Below are positions 41,208-53,995 of a stretch of 64,000 bases of DNA, piece by piece. The stretch is from Cryptomeria japonica (Eukaryota; Streptophyta; Pinopsida; Cupressales; Cupressaceae). Positions within the stretch are counted from its first letter, which is position 1. Every line of letters starts with the position of its first letter. The stretch spans positions 647,436,468-647,500,467 of the forward strand of contig NC_081409.1 in the NCBI RefSeq assembly GCF_030272615.1, read 5' to 3'. The position numbers and the translations under genes are program-made. The notes beneath the pieces were generated by a model. It worked only from the letters and a program-made list of their open reading frames with translations, did not search any database and had not been told where the DNA came from.

Positions 41208-43286
41208 ATGCGGCACTTAGTGCCAGAGCTTACACAGGAAAAGGTGAGACATATAGATGCCTACAGATTACGTCACTTGTTATACATGCCTAATATTACC
41301 CATAATAGGGGTTGTTGACAACGTTATCCAAGAGATGGCATAGCGAGCATAACACTTTCCACCTGCCCATGAGTGAGATTAGTGTGACGCTTGAGGATGT
41401 GTATCGGATTCTGCATATCCCAGTAACTAATGAGCTAGTGTAGTATGATTTTTAGGATTGTGGAGGGACAGAGGTGGGCAGAGCTGTATTTAGTGATGAG
41501 AGAATTGGGAGAGGAGATATTCAATGGGAGGATATGATTATGTATTACGAGACTCACCCTGTGATTCTTGCAGGTTTGATTGGGGGATTTATTTGTCCAG
41601 ATAGGAGATCTCAAGGTTTTTATGTTGGTTGGGGTGAGATTCTTTAGAGCATGATGCAACATCAAACTTGATATGCGTGGGGTGATTGTATTCTTTCTCA
41701 TTTATATCATGATCTTCATCAAGTTGTTTATGATGAGAGTGCTAGTCTATCAATAGGATGTACACTTTTGCAGATCTGGTGTTGGGAGCACATTGCTATT
41801 ACTCGGCCTATCCATCATAGAGTTCATGGAGAGAGACAACCATATATTTATCTACATGCAGTTATCCTTAATCAACATAACCTGGGTAAGATGGAGTTGG
41901 GTTCTTGATTCATTGGATAGAGTTACTTGGAGACCATATGTTGATTGTGAGCCGTGGATAGATGATGAACGGACATTACCATTTATTATGCATAGTAGAT
42001 ATATTATGGGTCAGACTCCTTACATTGTGTAGAGATAGTTGATGAGTCGCATTCTTAATAGTTTGATATCATTCAACCTATGCCTACTAGTGTCATGATA
42101 TATGCTCGACAATACAGAGATAGGAGAGATTGGGGACCTTCTTTGTCATTTGAGATTGTTCGCACAAAGTTTCTTGCTACTCCGAGAGTGGCTTATGATA
42201 TGAGATTACACATTCTTGATGCTGGTGTTACTGCAGATTATGCTCAATACATACTAGCTCATCCATTTCCTTGTATTACTGATCCAACAGGTCCTCCTCT
42301 AAGCTTAGGAGATGAGGATGATGATTTGGATGATCCAGGTGTCAAGAGACGGAGATGGAGATGAGAGCTTAGGGTTGCTTAGGAGGCTGAGGGAGGTGGA
42401 GATGAGGATGGGGATGGAGGTGGTGGCAATAGGAGACCTAGACAAAGAGGAGGTCGATTGAGAGTTCGTGGAAGACCGTTTGGACTAGTTGGCAGGATTG
42501 GGAGACCGCGTCCTATGGGTGGGAGAGATGGTGGATAGATTGGGAGGGATACTGGTAGGGCAGGGATGAGATCACCGAGAGGGTTGCCATTGATAGGAGG
42601 AGGTAGGATGACTGGAATAGATGGGGGTTGTGCGAGAGGCATTGATTATGGCCAGATTCAGCCAGACCCTAGGGTTATTGCAGCTCATGGTGGAGATGAT
42701 GAGGATCTAGAGGATCATGTTCCATTTATTAGACGATGGCTTCTGAGAGCTACTCGGACTAAAATTCTAGTAGGTGGACAGGGAGGTGGAGATGAGGGTA
42801 TTAGGGTTCATGTGCCACAACAGGATGTGCCAGAGCAGGATGTACCAGAGCAAGATATGCCAGAGCAGGATATGCCAGAGTAGGAGACCATTGATAGTCT
42901 CAGAGCATAGATTGATCAGCTTAGACCATAGATACAAACACTCATGATAGAGAGACACATAGTTGTTAGGAGACAATAGGATACTCAGGGCCTTCTTGAT
43001 CATATCAAACAGGTTGGATCGGGCACTCTCTCAGCTGATACTATTAAAGCACTAGCTCGGGCCGGGAAGGAGACTTCCTGTTGGCGATGACTATATGAGG
43101 ATTTAGTCACTAAGAGCCAAAGAGAAGGTAGCTATTATACCACCATGTTGATGGATACTAGCAGTGGTGGAGTCATGGGACCTCCCCAAAGGAGAGGTGA
43201 TCATGGGAGACAGGCATCTGGAGGATCTTCTCATCCATTGCCATAGAGACGGTCAGAGTCAGGTGGTAGTGGTATAGGATAGCCTT
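41208..43286 (+). pseudogene. Antisense gene with plant mobile domain (TAT-3), exon 2 only
   Basis: Same orientation and place as in TAT-1. PMD motifs: RWHSEHNTFHLP, EDVYRILHIPV, GLIGGFICPDRRSQGF and LLQIWCWEHI, then RVTWRPYVDCEPW and an acidic DEDDDLDD near 42320. A Gly/Arg-rich stretch (42370-42620) and a five-unit PEQDV repeat (42812-42886) precede a Gln/Leu-rich coiled-coil remnant and a Gly/Ser/Arg tail. Frame changes occur near 41312, 41870 and 42040, with many stops. No exon 1 was found upstream. Confidence 0.83.
42812..42886 (+). repeat. 15-bp repeat coding PEQDV pentapeptides
   Basis: Five units of gtgccagagcaggat and variants start at 42812, 42827, 42842, 42857 and 42872. The last is cut by a TAG. 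A similar 15-bp PEQ repeat lies in the TAT-1 gag (15190-15270). Confidence 0.9.
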
Positions 43287-44949
43287 GACTTGACTTTGTA
43301 TTGATGAGGCATTTGTACTTTTGATCTGATATCATTGTATACTTGAGATTTTATTATTTTATGATGATCTATATGCAGACATGAACTCTATATGATGATC
43401 TTTATTATTCATGTTATTCTATATGATGATGATCTTTATGTGTGTTATATGGATGCAGTGATTAGATGGATGATGTTATGATATTTTCTTTTCTTTTCAT
43501 TATGATGATGACCTATATGATGCAATGATGAATGCTTTTGATTTTTGATGCAATTGAAAATGATTACTAACGTAAATGATGTAAATGCAATGATATATAT
43601 GGGAATGCAATTGAATGATTGATTTGTATTTTTGATGCACATGAATGCAAATGAAAATGATATGAAAATGCAAATGTTATAGTGATGATGATTATGAATG
43701 CTATGTTTAATCAAACCTATAATGATATATGCTTATAATGATGAATGAATATAAGTGCAAAAGATGCAACTATGACCTTAAAAGATAAAAAGAACTACAA
43801 TGAGAGTGATTCTAATGCAAAATGATGATTACTACATGATTAATGAAATGCACTTAATTGAATGCAAACTATTACAATGATTAAAATGCAACTAAATGAA
43901 ATGGATGTTGAATTTAAAATGATTCTAAAGATGAATGAACCTATGATGATCAAATGCAAATTGTTTTTGTTTGTCCGAGTATACTCAATCTTTATTTTTT
44001 ACCGTTAATCTCTGAATGAAATGAAATGCTTATAATGCATCTGACAATGAATTCTTATAATGCAGATGAATAATGAGCTAATCTAAAATGATGAGCTAAC
44101 TAAAAATTATATTGCCATTCTTCATATGTTATCTTCTAACAGTGCTTGATTTCACCATTGAGCTTTAAAATGTTGTAAGAGAATACAAGCAACTTGAAAT
44201 AAAGATCCAAGATGACCTGAGTATTTCTTACATGGATTTTGATATAGAAAGTTAATACAAGAAACTTGTTATAATGAATCAATTTGACCTGAGTATTGCT
44301 TGCAGAATAGACAAGGATTATCTCCTTTCATGCATGACTTGGAACGTCCTCCTTGATCTTTTGCTGATCATATCCTGAGACAAGTACATACCTTAGTAAG
44401 AGATAAACCATAGACAACAATCAAGAGAAAAATAATCATGCCCCATCATAGCTTCTCTAGTCATGGACATCCTTGAGTCACATAGAGTACATGATTAGCA
44501 ATAAAATCAAGATATAAACACTAGATCTTGTATGTCATTCACATGTTCTTATGGTCATTAACTGATATAATCATCTTGATGGATGATCTTTGATAATCCT
44601 TTATTACTTGCTAGTTGATTCTTCAGTTTTTGAGTTTCACGATTCAGTTTTTATAAGATGCCTTGATCTTCATTGCTTTGTTGCTTGTTATCTGTTTCAA
44701 AACCCTGGGTATTTTTGGTTTTTCTAAGTTTTTTGAATGTTTTGGATTTTCAAAGATTCAAAAGATCACCTTAGCAAAAGGAATTAGGACTTTTCCCCAG
44801 CAAAAATAAAAATTTCTTATGGATGTCTGAATTGATCAAGATCCAAACTATGGAGGGATACGAATGCAGATTGATTGATTGATAAAATCTAAGACAATGA
44901 CTATGACAAGAGTGTCTAAGATTGATAATTGTTGGTAAGCTACATATTT
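43287..44949. other. AT-rich spacer between TAT-3 PMD gene and integrase
   Basis: From 43380 to 44110 the sequence is dominated by irregular aatgatga and atgcaa phrases with no frame. At 44190-44310 a pair of gacctgagta(t)t phrases 75 bp apart corresponds to the paired motif of TAT-1 and TAT-4. The rest shows nothing recognisable. Confidence 0.55.
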
Positions 44950-46060
44950 TCTACCAATGGTTCAGAGCAATGGATGCAAAAGATAACTTGTATGCTCCTG
45001 ATCCATATGCTGCTACTATGACAAAATGTCCTAGCCAATTTGGTTCAAATTTTTCCTTCTTTTCTCGATTTTGCTGATTTCTTGAATTCTCCCTTAGAAC
45101 TATATATCCAATTTGAAACATGTGTGGCTTGACTCTATGGTTATAACTTCTTTTCATTCTTTTTTTATATACTTTCAAATGATCTATTGCATTTTGGCGA
45201 CGTTCCTGAATCAGTTCAAGTTCCTGGAGTCGAGAGACTCATTGTTCTTCTTCTGGTATAGGACCTTTCAAGGATACTCGTAGAGAAGGTATCTCTACTT
45301 CTACAAGTAATATGGCTTCTAATCCATAGACCAAACAATATGGAGTTGCCCCCATTGGAGTGTGGATGTTGGTTTGGTATATGCCCATAGAGAAGGATTT
45401 AGTTGAATGTGCCAATCTTTTCCAGCTTCATTAACTGTTTTCTTTAAAATTTTCAAGATAATTTTGTTTGATGCCTCACCTTGACCATTTCCCTATGGAT
45501 AATATGGAGTAGAAAACCAATGTTGGATATGAAATTGTTCACATAGCTCATTCACATCTTGATTCTCAAATGGTCTTCCATTATCAGTGATAATGGTCAC
45601 AGGAACTCCATAGCGACAGATTATATAATTCAAAATGAATGATGATATTTGTTTTCCTGTCATTGTTGTTAGAGGCACTGCTTCAATCCATTTAGTGAAA
45701 TATTTAGTAGCAGTCATAATAAACTTATGTCCATTAGAAGATGAGGGATTTATCTTTCCTACCCAATCAAGGCCCTATTAAGAAAATGGCCATGATCCTA
45801 TCATAGGATATAATTCTTGTGTTGGTGCATGGATGAGATTCTCATGGATCTGACATTGTTTGCATTTCCTATCATATGTGAATGAATCTATCTCCATAGT
45901 TGGTGAATAGTAACCCATACAAAGAATTTTCTTAGCCAGTGTTAAGCTACTTGAGTGTGTGCCATAAATACCTGCATGACCTTTGTTAAGAAATTTCTCA
46001 GATTCTTCTTGTTCAAGACATCTCAACAAAGTACCATCTAGAAAATGCCTATATAGAATA
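44950..46060 (-). pseudogene. TAT-3 integrase
   Basis: Zinc region: LNKGHAGIYGTHSSS and CKQCQIHENLIHAP. Core: GLDWVGKINPSS, IITDNGRPFENQDV and NGQGEASNK retain D, D and E; a stop replaces the Trp before the first Asp. The C-terminal part has YNHRVKPHMFQIGYIVL and FEPNWLGHF, in another frame. Several stops and two frame changes. Confidence 0.85.
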
Positions 46061-46289
46061 TCTTCAATAATGGTATAGCGAGAGGACTAATGGATAAAAT
46101 TACTTTTTTGATTGTGGGATAGGTCAAGAAGAAGGATATTCTCTTTTAAGTACTAATAAGTTTGACCGTATAAGGATTGAATGGTTCCTGATATATGACA
46201 AATTATGTAGATATGTTGGGATTGAATGGTAGGGGTTAAGATATCTTCCACGAGAAATTCATAACGATGTTTATTCTCTTTATTTTGCA

Positions 46290-46700
46290 AGAGAGATGTT
46301 ATTGTAGCCATTGCATCTGTTGCTTTATTCTCATTTCTTGGAATCTAGGTGAATGATATTTCTTTAAAGTGTTCTTTAAACTCCTCTACTAGCTATTTGT
46401 ATCGCATGAGTTTATCATCCTTAGTTTGATAATCATCATTTATTTGGTTGATGATAAGTTGTCAATCACCATAGACATGTAATTTTTTAACATTCCATTC
46501 AATGGCCATTTCGAGCCCAATAGCCAATGCTTCATATTCTGTAGTATTGTTTGTGCATGGAAACTACAGTCTATATGATTTCGGAATTGTGTCCCTGAGG
46601 TGTGATGAAAAAGATTCCTACGCCTGATCCATATTGTGTATAAGAACCATCAAAGTATAATTCCCAAAAGTTTGTACTTACTATCAGAATGTCTGCATCA
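46290..46700 (-). pseudogene. TAT-3 second RNase H (aRNH)
   Basis: LYFDGSYTQYGSG (about 46635-46665) and an EYEALAIG-type stretch (about 46530) mark the fold, followed by a MVDNFKEHF-like end and the AIDAMATITSLLQ phrase. Many stops; frames change within it. Confidence 0.72.
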
Positions 46701-46739
46701 GGAAATTCAATGTGCAATGGTATGTTATTTTGTAAAGGA

Positions 46740-47299
46740 GCTTAAGCCAATTTATCAGCAATGACCTGTCCCTTGATATCTTTTCGGTCAACATACTCTA
46801 TATCAAATTCACTCAGTATCATAACCCATTTGGCTAGTCTTCCTGTCAAGGTTGACTTGCTCAACAAATACTTTAGTGGATTCGTCTTTATTATTAGCTT
46901 CACATAATGAATCAACATATAATGTCACAACTTCTGAGTTGCAAACACAATGGCTAGACATGTCTTCTCTATTGAGGAAAAATTTAATTCATAGCCAACA
47001 AGTATTCTACTCCTATAATACACTACTCTTTCTTTTCCGTCTTCATCATGTTGAGCTAGGAGAGCTCCTAATGATACATTTGTCACTGAGATATAGAGCA
47101 ACAATGGTTTCCCTTTGGTTCATGATACCAGTACTAGAGGATTCATGAGATATTCTTTGATTTTCATAAAAGATTCTTCACATCTTTGATCCCATTTGAA
47201 TGGAATATTCTTATGTGGAAGATGGGTGAATTGACAACATCTATCTGCTAACTAAGAGACAAATCTCCTGATTGATTGCAATCTTCCTTGTAAAGATCA
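46740..47299 (-). pseudogene. TAT-3 Ty3-type RNase H
   Basis: Follows RT with SLGALLAQ, ERVVYYRSRILVGYELN, IEKTCLAIVFA and TNPLKYLLSKSTLTGRLAKW-type sequence. Identified by order and motif resemblance; broken by stops. Confidence 0.72.
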
Positions 47300-48295
47300 T
47301 AATTGACTTATGTTCCTAGGTGACTCCATCTCCATGATGACTTTGACCTTTTCAGGATCTACTTCAATTCCATGAGCTGATATAATATACCCAAGAAGTT
47401 TTCCAGAGGTTACTCCAAATGCACATTTCTTTGGATTTAATCTCAACTAATATCTTTCCATCCTGTCAAAAATCTTGCTTAAGATATTCAAATGTTCTTG
47501 TCTTGTATGAGATTTTGCAAGTATATCATCTACATAATCTTCCATAAATGTATGCATCATGTCATGAAAAATTGTCTTCATAGCCCTTTGATAAGTCGCT
47601 CCTTCATTCTTAAGCCCAAATGGCATAACATTCCAGCAATACATTCCCCATGCACAGGTGAAAGTTATCTTTTCTTGATTCTCAGGTGTAATTCTTATTT
47701 GATTATATCCCGAAAAGCCATCCATTAATGAAAATGTCTCATTTCTTGCTAATAAGTCCACAATTATATCAATGTTTGGTAGTAGGAAATCATCTTTGGG
47801 ACATGCTTTATTTAGATCTCTGAAATCTGTATAGACTCTTATGCTTTTATCTGGTTTTGACACTGGTATAATACTTGAAACCCATTTTGGATAAGCAATA
47901 GGTCTTATAAAACCCACATCTAATAGTTTCTTCAGCTTGGTTTTTACAAGAAGAGAAATGTGTGGATGCATCTTTCTTATCTTTTTCTTAATTGGTTTTT
48001 CTTTTAAATCCACATTAAGATGATGCATGATAAGATCTAGATTAAAAACTAGCATGTCTGCATAGGACCAAGCAAAATTTATTTGTCTTTGTTTAAAGAA
48101 TTCTATGTATTCTTTTCTCTCTTCATCTGATAATGAGGTAGCATAATGAAGTATTTTAGGGTCCTTTGATGTACCAATGTTTACTGCTTCTATTGGTTCT
48201 ATTAGAATAGTAGATCTCTCTTGAAAAATGTGTAGGAATAATGTCAAAATTTCCATCTTGTGGCGCCTCAAAGAGGTTTTCACCATTAGATACAT
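47300..48295 (-). pseudogene. TAT-3 reverse transcriptase
   Basis: LLDVGFIRPIAYPKW, YTDFRDLNKACPKDDFLLP, FSLMDGFSGYNQ and an intact YVDD (FMEDYVDDILAKS) are present. It ends with LRLNPKKCAFGVTSGKLLGY and IEVDPEKVKVIM. A stop at 47447 interrupts it, and a frameshift near 48200 separates it from the linker upstream. Confidence 0.9.
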
Positions 48296-50094
48296 CCTTT
48301 ATTTCCCCTTTTGATTGATATAGTGTTGCCATGAAATGGTTTTCAATAGTAGGTCTCTTTCCTTGTTTTATTTCAATTTTGCAACTGGAAAGTTTGGCAT
48401 TCTCCTGACTACAAGAAATGTTACTTGATTCTGCAATGGAAGATACCTTAGGTGTTATGGGTTCGGTAACATTAAGATACACGGCTAATTCGTGATCATT
48501 GGAAAAGACATATAATTCACGGTTTTCTAAACTATCCCAATCAATTAGTTCAGGATGAAGGGGTAAGTCGTAATCATTGTCATCATTAGGTATTTCAAAG
48601 TTCATGACATAATGATCATAATTTGGCATAGAGAAGGTAATGTCATAGATCGAATGATTTTTAGAATTGTCTCTCCCAAGTGTCTTCCAATTAGTTCTAA
48701 CAAAGTCAGTATTAGTATTTCTTAGTTCACACTCAAGTGGTTCTTCAACTAATGTTTGTCCCTTAAATGAATGGATTATATCAACACACACGTGTTTAAT
48801 ACTGCAAATTCCTTCTTGATTATTTTCAATGATTTCATTTGCATTTTGGAGTTGACCTACTTGTGTACATGATAAAGAGAATTATTTTGCTAGATTTTGT
48901 CTCCTTTCAAACTCAACTTCTTTTGGATTAATAGTCAATCCTACCTGACTATTTCTTAATTCTTCTATGGTTCTACCACATCTTGATACATCATGTTCCT
49001 TTTTTAATTGAAATCTAATATTTCCAGATACTTGATCTATCTCTGTTTGTGCTTCTTGTGGTGTTACTTCTTTGTCTTTGTCATTCCCTTTCCTTTGTTG
49101 TTTTGTATATGCCTATTTTCTCTAAATTTTGAGTTCTTCTTGTCTTCTTTCTAACTCCATCTTTTGTTTTGTAATAGATAAGTTTTCCTCTGTAATAGTT
49201 GTTTATTCTTCATTGTTTTATTTATTTGATGTACTAGATAAGACATCTAGACCCCATTCATACTCATTTGAATCTGTCTCTGAACTGTGGTCTAGGACTA
49301 CCCCACTATACCATATAGGGATGTTACATGGTGCAAAAAGTTCCCTGATTTCTGCCATCTCTATTTTTACTGCTTCAGGAATATGTTGTTCAGATTCTGC
49401 ATTTGCTTGTATTTCTTGAACTTGTTGACAAGATTCTTCTTTTCCTTTGATGGTAATCTCTTCTTTTTGCTTCTCATGTTCTTCTTGTTTCTTTTGTTCA
49501 TTGGATACTATTTCTACTGCTTGATGTAGTTTTTCTTGCCAATTTTCTTCTTTAGAGGCTGACTTATTTCTCCACTTTGATTGTTGATAATTATGGTGCT
49601 TTTGATTTGACTTTTGATATCCAAGTTTTGACTTATCTTCTTTAGATTGTGAGTGGGGACAAATTGGTTCTAAAATACCTTGATGTCATTTACCAATTGG
49701 TCCTTTTCCTTCATATCCCATTTTTTGCATGACTTCATAACCCTTGCCATATTGTTTAATGGGAATATTAACTTCTACAGTTGCTGCTATAGTTTTAATT
49801 TCATCCTTGTATAACCAACCAAGAATGTCTTTGTCTTCGGTTTCTTCATCAAGAGTTCTAGCTCTAACAAATGTTTCATTAAACATATCTTTTGATTTCT
49901 CTGATGTCTTTGATTGGATATTTGTAGGCTTTCCATATGACTTAGGGGGAAGTAGAAAATTATGCAAAGAATTTTTTCCCATTCCTTCATCATTTAATTT
50001 GAGATTTTTCTCAAAGCTTTCCCATAACTTTTCTTGAATTTCTTTGGTAGGATATACTGATTCTCTATTATGTGGAACTTTTTTATCTTATGTT
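48296..50094 (-). pseudogene. TAT-3 G-patch-like region and Glu/Lys-rich linker
   Basis: The G-patch-like segment YGKGYEVMQKMGYEGKGPIGK (about 49690-49770) is the best preserved of the three. Next comes a long Glu/Lys/Gln-rich part that looks like a coiled coil (49400-49600), then TDSNEYEWG (49249-49281) and an acidic part with LIDWDS (48530-48550). Stops near 49220, 49110 and 48880. Confidence 0.75.
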
Positions 50095-50475
50095 GACTTC
50101 AAATTATTGCAGTATTGACTAGAATATGTAATTATAGTGATCTCTTGTCCTTCATGAGGAAATTTTACACATTGATGATACATAGAAGGAATTGTTTGAC
50201 TATTGTGAATCCATGGCCTTCCTAGAAGAATGTTGTAAGAGAGGTTCAAATCTAAAACCTAACACAATGTATTCCTTTCCATAGGTCCTATTTTGATTGG
50301 TAACACCATAGTTCCTTTAGAAGAACGTTCAGCTTCATCATAAGCTTTAATGGTTATTTTCTTCTTTGGATCTACTGCATTTTTTGAATATCCCAAAGCT
50401 TGTATCAAACTCAATGCACAAATGTTTAAGTCGACTCCACCATCTATGAGTATGTGTTTGACACGTGTTTAATTA
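50095..50475 (-). pseudogene. TAT-3 aspartic protease
   Basis: HILIDGGVDLNICAL, ERSSKGTMVLPIKIG and NILLGRPWIHN align with the other two proteases. A TAA interrupts it at the start (about 50469) and another after TLC. The frame equals that of the gag C-terminus and the G-patch region. Confidence 0.82.
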
Positions 50476-51259
50476 ATAGTGACTTCAATGTGTAAGAGAC
50501 AATTGTGAGGATGTTGTAAGGATGCATCATCATTTTCATAAAATGATAAGCAATGAGGGACTATAAGGTGTCCCACCATATTTTGGAATTGATATATATC
50601 CAAGTCTTTTGAAACTATTGTTTCCACTAAAGCTTTTTCCAAAATTTCCTTATGCATAGGTGAAACTTTGAGAAGTTCCAGAATTGATATTTGAGCAGGT
50701 ATTCTTTGTAATTTCTCTACTAAATTGTATTGTTGTGAAGTGGATGTTGGGTCTTTTGTTATACCTAGAAAGGTAACCTTTGCTTTGCTTCTTGTAATAA
50801 CATTGATTGGCTCTGAAGGTGGATTATCTTTAACAATGATAACATTTACCACATCATCATATGTATAAGTGTAATTCTCTTTGGCTTTTCCTTTGTCATC
50901 TTTTAATTGGGATGGTTCACCTTTGTCATAATTCGGAAGTGGAGTTTTGAAAGCTAGGTGTGATTTATTTATCTTGTGGCTATCCACTGTGATAGTTCCA
51001 TTATCGATTAGATCTTGGATAAGGTATTTCAATCTTTGACAATCATTTGTTTGGTGTCCTTTATTCCAATGGTAATTACAAAAATGATTGTCATTCCACC
51101 AATTTGGCTTGACTGGTGGTTCATAACTTCTTCCTTCTAGTAAAACAATCAATTTGTTGGCAAGAAGAGTTTTTAAAGCTGATTCCAATGGTTCTCCAAT
51201 GTTTGTGAATTTCCTCTAAGGATTGGAGAAGAAGGACTTGGTCTTATTGTTTTATTGAT
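50469..51259 (-). pseudogene. TAT-3 gag C-terminus with zinc knuckle
   Basis: The 239-codon open part has SALKTLLANK, PVKPNWWNDNHFCNYH and knuckle CNYHWNKGHQTNDC, then a spacer with YNLVEKLQRIPAQISILELL leading to protease. The right edge meets the LTR-like insertion. Confidence 0.85.
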
Positions 51260-52713
51260 TGTTATTTTTTGGGATTTGACTATTGGAAATGTGCCTCAAA
51301 TTAACTTGTTTTGTGTGCAGGCTGATCGGAATAACCTACCCTAATGGAACAACTAGAGAACATGATGTATCCTTCTTCATCAGGTTTCGGAGTAGCAATG
51401 TTCATGTTAAGCTGATGGACTGATGGAACCTCCTTCTTGTTGATCGGCTATCAGGTGAGCTTGGTTAGTGTTACATCGATGACCTGATGAAGTCGCCTTT
51501 GGCAATCAGGATGTCATCGGCTATCGAAGGAGTTTGTTGAATGATATACCGATAACCTGATGGATCCGCTTTGGTCGACTTCAGTGTTATCTAGGTAGCC
51601 AATTTGGGTGTGTTTTCGATGAGTGGATGAAACTAATTAAGTGCTATCGGTGATCAAGATGACATGTTTGGTTGCTACACCAATACCCGATGAGTCCACC
51701 TTCATTGGTATCAGGGATCGGGGTAGCCATTTTGGTTGTCTTGCCGATGACCCGATGGAGTCGCCTTCAACGATCGAGGTATCATCGGAGATCGGGAGAC
51801 CCTGTTGGGTGCTACGCCGATGGACCAATGGACCCATCTTCTTGGTAATCAGATATCGGGGAAACTATGGAAGTGGATTAGTGATGGCCTGATGGAATCA
51901 TCTTAGGGTCATCGAGAGATTGGGTCTACCTGTTGAAGGATATCCCGATGAGCCGATGGAGCTGACCTGTTTGGAGCCAGATTAGTGGAGTCATCTACTG
52001 GTTCATTGGGAGATTGGAGCAATGCATTTGTGGTCTTTCTGATGGCCGATGGAGTAGAGACTGACTACGGGTGTGTGTTTGAACCGAAGTCCAAAAGGTG
52101 AAACACTTAGACACTGAATATGGTCTTATCGATATATATGAATACAAAATGACCCGACTTCCTCATGAATGTGGGATAATGGATGAGTCGTGAATACAGG
52201 ACGGTTGATGGTTAGACTTCCTAGTGGTTGGAGCAACTAACTATTGTGTGAACTGCATTCGACAGATGTAATCAGAGTAGCCAGAGGAAACCAAAACGCA
52301 ATGTTGGTTAGGTGGATGGATGTTACTGAATGATAGACCATTGGAATCCATAACGATTATGCTTAACTAATACATTGTAATCGATGGCTGACATAAATTT
52401 TTCCAGAGATGTAACCAAAAGAGTAAGAGAGGTTACTGTGTGATGTATGGTGTGGATTCCTATTGGAAGCCTAAGTGTTTTGCGTAGGAGATGACTGTGA
52501 TCCGAACATAGATTTTGAGAGTAAATGACTGTGAAGAGGATCTGTAACTTTATTGTAACCTTCTGTTAACTGTGAATAAAGTGATCTCTCTTTGGTGGTG
52601 GGTTTTTTTTTAACCGTAAGGGTTTTCCCACGTAAATCTTGTGTTAACTCTCTATTGTGTTTTCTATGTGATTAGTTTTTCATTAGTATGTGTATATCTT
52701 AATGTTCTACAAA
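51260..52713 (+). mobile_element. LTR-like insertion (about 1.45 kb) in TAT-3 gag
   Basis: Splits gag coding sequence. Its right part looks like the 3' end of a plus-strand copia-type LTR: aataaagtgatctctc, then ggttttcccacgtaaatctt and gtgttttctatgtg. The left 650 bp is a degenerate tandem repeat. No coding or primer site was found, so a solo LTR is likely. Ends are approximate (left within 51240-51300, right about 52690-52715) and no target duplication was identified. Confidence 0.6.
51411..52060 (+). repeat. Degenerate 62-73-bp tandem array (CCGATGACCCGATGGAGT)
   Basis: The phrase ccgatgacccgatggagt or variants start near 51411, 51475, 51548, 51615, 51677, 51742, 51814, 51878, 51942 and 52038. 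Between them atcgg...atcgggg phrases recur. Ten degenerate units suggest an old minisatellite within the LTR. Confidence 0.78.
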
Positions 52714-53991
52714 ATAATTTAAAGACATACTCGCTTTATTCCCCTTAGAATTGGTGTTAGGAGAGCATTTTTTGCACTGTTCTTTCCTTACATTGACTTG
52801 ATAGATTAAAAATTGGTTGTTGTTGTTTTGTAGCACTATTATCATCATTTCCTCCATTGCTGACATTCCTATTCTTTGACTAGAACTTGGGTTTGTCATT
52901 CTTGTTGTTATTGTAAGAATTATTGTAAAGTTTTAGCTCTTCTTTCTTTACCATCGTGTTCTCTATTTTCAGACCATTCTCAATCATCTTGGCAAAGGAG
53001 GGAGGACATTGCAATCTTAGTCAATAACTCATTTCACTGATAAGATTATCAATGAATATGTCCATTTTTTCTTGATCAGGCACATCTCTTGGATGCCTAT
53101 TAAAAATGTGTTTCCATCATTATAAGAATATCATAAAAGATTCACCATTCTTTTTCTTAACATTGCATAAATCCAGAATTGTTATCTCATTCCTTATATT
53201 GTACGAGTATTGTGAAATAAATCTATTCACGAGTTCTTCAAAAGATTTGATACCGGATGGTAATCTTGAAAACCACTCCATTGATTGTCCATTTAAACTC
53301 CTAGGAAAAAGATGCATAAGGTAAGTTTCATCGTGGTCAAATTCCATACTCATAGTACAAAACTCCTTATGTGATCCCGAGGATTGGATTTTCCATCGTA
53401 TTTGTCATATTTAGGGATCTCGCAATGTTGTGGAAATGGTACCATATTCAAATTTTTATCTAAAGGATATGGGCATATATCTTCCAATGAATACTTCTTG
53501 GAGCTTATTCCATTTTGCATATCTTGCATTTTTTGTTGTAGAGTTTGTATTTGTTGAGTAAGGTTTAACAACAGATTATCCATATAGTTTCTCCTTGTTT
53601 CTTCGTAAGTTCTTTTATCACTACGCTCTTTTCTTGTATCATCACGTTCTTTTCTCATCTCTTCATGACTTTCTTTGTTCACATCTTCATAATTTGTATC
53701 ATCTATATTTTGGGTGTTACTTGCCTCCACATCTTGTTTGAAGCTTTCTATGTTAAAGTCTTCTGGTAATTTAGCTCCAGATTTTGCCAACATCAAGAGA
53801 TATTTCTCTTTTTGTTTTGCCAACAATTTTTCCATTAGCCTATCTTGCTCAAGGTCTCTAATGGTATTATTGACTGCTTCTTCGTCAATAGTGGTATACC
53901 CAAAAGTTTGGAATACGGGATTATCTTCTTCCTCCATTTGTTTTTTTTGTTTTCTAAGTTGTTCATATTGAGCTCTAGTCCAAACTGGCAT
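52714..53991 (-). pseudogene. TAT-3 gag N-terminus
   Basis: Starts at ATG 53991 (MPVWTRAQYEQLRKQ), four bases after the ORF1 stop. An Arg/Glu-rich coiled coil (EEMRKERDDTRKERSDKRT) and a second helix (LTQQIQTLQQKMQDMQNG) precede the gag domain: YDKYDGKSNPRDHIRSF, then after a frameshift at about 53355 LMHLFPRSLNGQSMEWFS and FISQYSYNI. It continues to NNNKNDKPKF and an Asn/Gln-rich stretch. Confidence 0.87.
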
Positions 53992-53995
53992 ATGA

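Noticed and set aside
42379-42642. Minus-strand proline-rich 87-codon frame
   Set aside because: It is the reverse of the Gly/Arg-rich coding stretch of the TAT-3 PMD gene.
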